Of a stretch of DNA of 5,243 nt, positions 4,220 to 5,243 are shown one piece after another. The DNA is from Castellaniella sp034007085 (GTDB lineage Bacteria; Pseudomonadota; Gammaproteobacteria; Burkholderiales; Burkholderiaceae_B): positions 1 to 5,243 of the forward strand of contig NZ_JAVERO010000135.1 in NCBI RefSeq assembly GCF_034007085.1. Reading direction: 5' to 3'. How positions within the stretch are numbered: position 1 is the first letter of the stretch; each line of letters starts with the position of its first letter. A program made the position numbers and the translations under genes. The notes below the pieces were generated by a model that did no database searches, was not told the origin of the DNA, and worked only from the letters and a program-made list of their open reading frames with translations.

Positions 4220-5243
4220 CTGTCTCGTCGAACAGCAGCCGGGTGATCAAGGCTTCGTCGATGGCTTCGCCACTCAGGGTGCGGGCCAGGATCTCGCTGC
4301 CCAGCGCCTGCAGGGAAATCACGATGTCCGGACTTACCCGCCGGATCTTGGCCAGGTGCTGGGGCGCATTGACCAGGGCCACCAGCTTGGTATCCGGGCC
4401 GCCGGCCTCGCGGCCCGCCATGACGATGAAGGCATTTTCCGCATCATCCTGGCGCAAGGCCAGCACATAGCGGGCGTGTGCCGCACCGGCCTGCTGCAGG
4501 ATGCCGGTTTCCGACGCATCGCCTGCCAGCACATCGGCATCGGCCGGATAGGGATGGCCATCGGCAGAAGGGACGATGACTGTGACCATATGGCCGCGCA
4601 GCCGCAGCGCACCGTACAGGCTTTGGGCCAGGGGACCGATGCCGGCCAGAATGATGTGGTTCTTTCTCATGATGCGTGGGTTCCTTCCGTGCATCAGCCG
4701 ACGGATGTTGCCGCCGATCAAAGGCCCGACCACGGCACTGATCGACGTGGCAAAAACCGTGATGCCCAGGATGATGATGGAAATCGTGAACAGGCGCGCC
4801 GCATCGGTCTGCGGGCTGATGTCCCCATAGCCCACGGTGGACATGGAGACGATGGAAAAATACAGGGCTGTGACCGGGTCGCGCACGGGTGGCGCGAATT
4901 CCTCGCCCAGATACAGGACGCCAAAAACAGCGTACACCAACAAACTGGCGACGCTGAGCACGGCGAACAGACCGCCCGCCGTCAGGCTGGCCCGGTCGAA
5001 ATGACGCCAATAGCCGATCAACGCCCCGGCCAGCACGGCTGTATAGACCAGCAAGCCCAGGTGGCCCTGGCCGTGCCACAAGGACACGGTGCCGACCGCC
5101 GCCAGCAGCAGCAGCGTGATGGCCCAGGCAATGCGGGCGCGATACAGCAGGCCGACCGCCATCACCTGCACGCCCAGGCCCAGCATCAGGCGGGACAGCT
5201 GCGCAATACCGCCCGAATCCAGAAACGCCGCGATACCCGCGCC
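4203..5243 (-). CDS. kch: Kch-type voltage-gated-like potassium channel with RCK domain, N-terminus outside window
   Basis: This is an inner-membrane K+ channel. The visible 346 residues are open to the window edge, so the true start lies beyond it; the ATG at 5186 is internal. Compared with E. coli Kch (417 aa, from memory), roughly 50 N-terminal residues are missing. Hydrophobic segments lie at about 17-34, 38-55, 61-78 and 90-111. They are followed by the pore helix, the selectivity filter TVGYGD (136-141) and an inner helix (151-175). The cytosolic RCK domain starts near 194 (NHIILAGIGPLAQ) with a Rossmann-type Gly motif. GSEILARTLSGEAIDE at 315-330 closely resembles the E. coli C-terminal region. 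ARLFTISIIILGITVFATS also matches E. coli Kch, so I am confident of orthology. Ligand and physiological role are not known from the sequence. The gene is convergent with metG. A probable internal start at 4670 would give a free RCK domain. Confidence 0.95.
   Translation of the reverse strand, partial: GAGIAAFLDSGGIAQLSRLMLGLGVQVMAVGLLYRARIAWAITLLLLAAVGTVSLWHGQGHLGLLVYTAVLAGALIGYWRHFDRASLTAGGLFAVLSVASLLVYAVFGVLYLGEEFAPPVRDPVTALYFSIVSMSTVGYGDISPQTDAARLFTISIIILGITVFATSISAVVGPLIGGNIRRLMHGRNPRIMRKNHIILAGIGPLAQSLYGALRLRGHMVTVIVPSADGHPYPADADVLAGDASETGILQQAGAAHARYVLALRQDDAENAFIVMAGREAGGPDTKLVALVNAPQHLAKIRRVSPDIVISLQALGSEILARTLSGEAIDEALITRLLFDETAPDPA
4681..4688 (-). promoter_or_regulatory. Internal Shine-Dalgarno for a free RCK domain within kch
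   Basis: On the minus strand GGAAGGAA (4688-4681) lies 10 nt before an in-frame ATG at 4670 (residue 192 of the visible fragment, in RIMRKNHIILAG). Translation from there would give a 155-residue soluble protein containing the whole RCK domain. The GGA and AGG codons that create it, and an AGA just after the ATG, are typically rare in GC-rich genomes. Their presence suggests the site is selected. The ATG aligns with the Met in E. coli Kch (HTMHRKDHF, near residue 240) reported to start a separate cytosolic RCK product. Confidence 0.5.

Overview
The window is GC-rich bacterial chromosome with four recognisable or well-supported protein genes, two small genes and one possible partial gene. The proteins are betaproteobacterial in character: a Mrp/ApbC iron-sulfur carrier, a long MetRS with a fused C-terminal tRNA-binding domain, and a Kch-type K+ channel. 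I would place it in the Burkholderiales, perhaps Alcaligenaceae. That placement is inferred from protein style and base composition, not from a search.

Layout from left to right. Positions 1-97 (minus) may hold the first 32 codons of a gene overlapping the mrp stop as TGATG. Positions 97-1182 (minus) are apbC/mrp. Positions 1358-1633 (plus) encode a 91-residue membrane protein of unknown function. Positions 1808-1945 (minus) encode a 45-residue soluble protein. Positions 2115-4184 (plus) are metG. Positions 4203-5243 (minus) are kch, convergent with metG and missing its N-terminus at the window edge. mrp and metG lie back to back, as they do in E. coli, but here about 930 bp separates their starts and carries the two small genes.

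The most interesting region is about 1714-2030. The 45-codon gene has a complete, compact transcription unit on the minus strand. It has a perfect TTGACA -35 box, a 17-bp spacer and a TATTTT -10 box. The -10 box is buried in a perfect inverted repeat whose core is CTG-N10-CAG, the layout of a LexA (SOS) box. A GC-rich leader hairpin, a strong Shine-Dalgarno, the ORF and an intrinsic terminator follow. I read this as a candidate DNA-damage-inducible small protein; I do not recognise its family.

A second point of interest is in kch. A strong Shine-Dalgarno-like sequence made of rare codons precedes an in-frame ATG exactly where the soluble RCK domain begins. This suggests internal initiation yielding a separate cytosolic RCK subunit.

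metG and mrp are housekeeping genes for tRNA charging and Fe-S delivery, and kch acts in the inner membrane. Apart from the conserved mrp-metG adjacency, nothing shows that these genes form one pathway.
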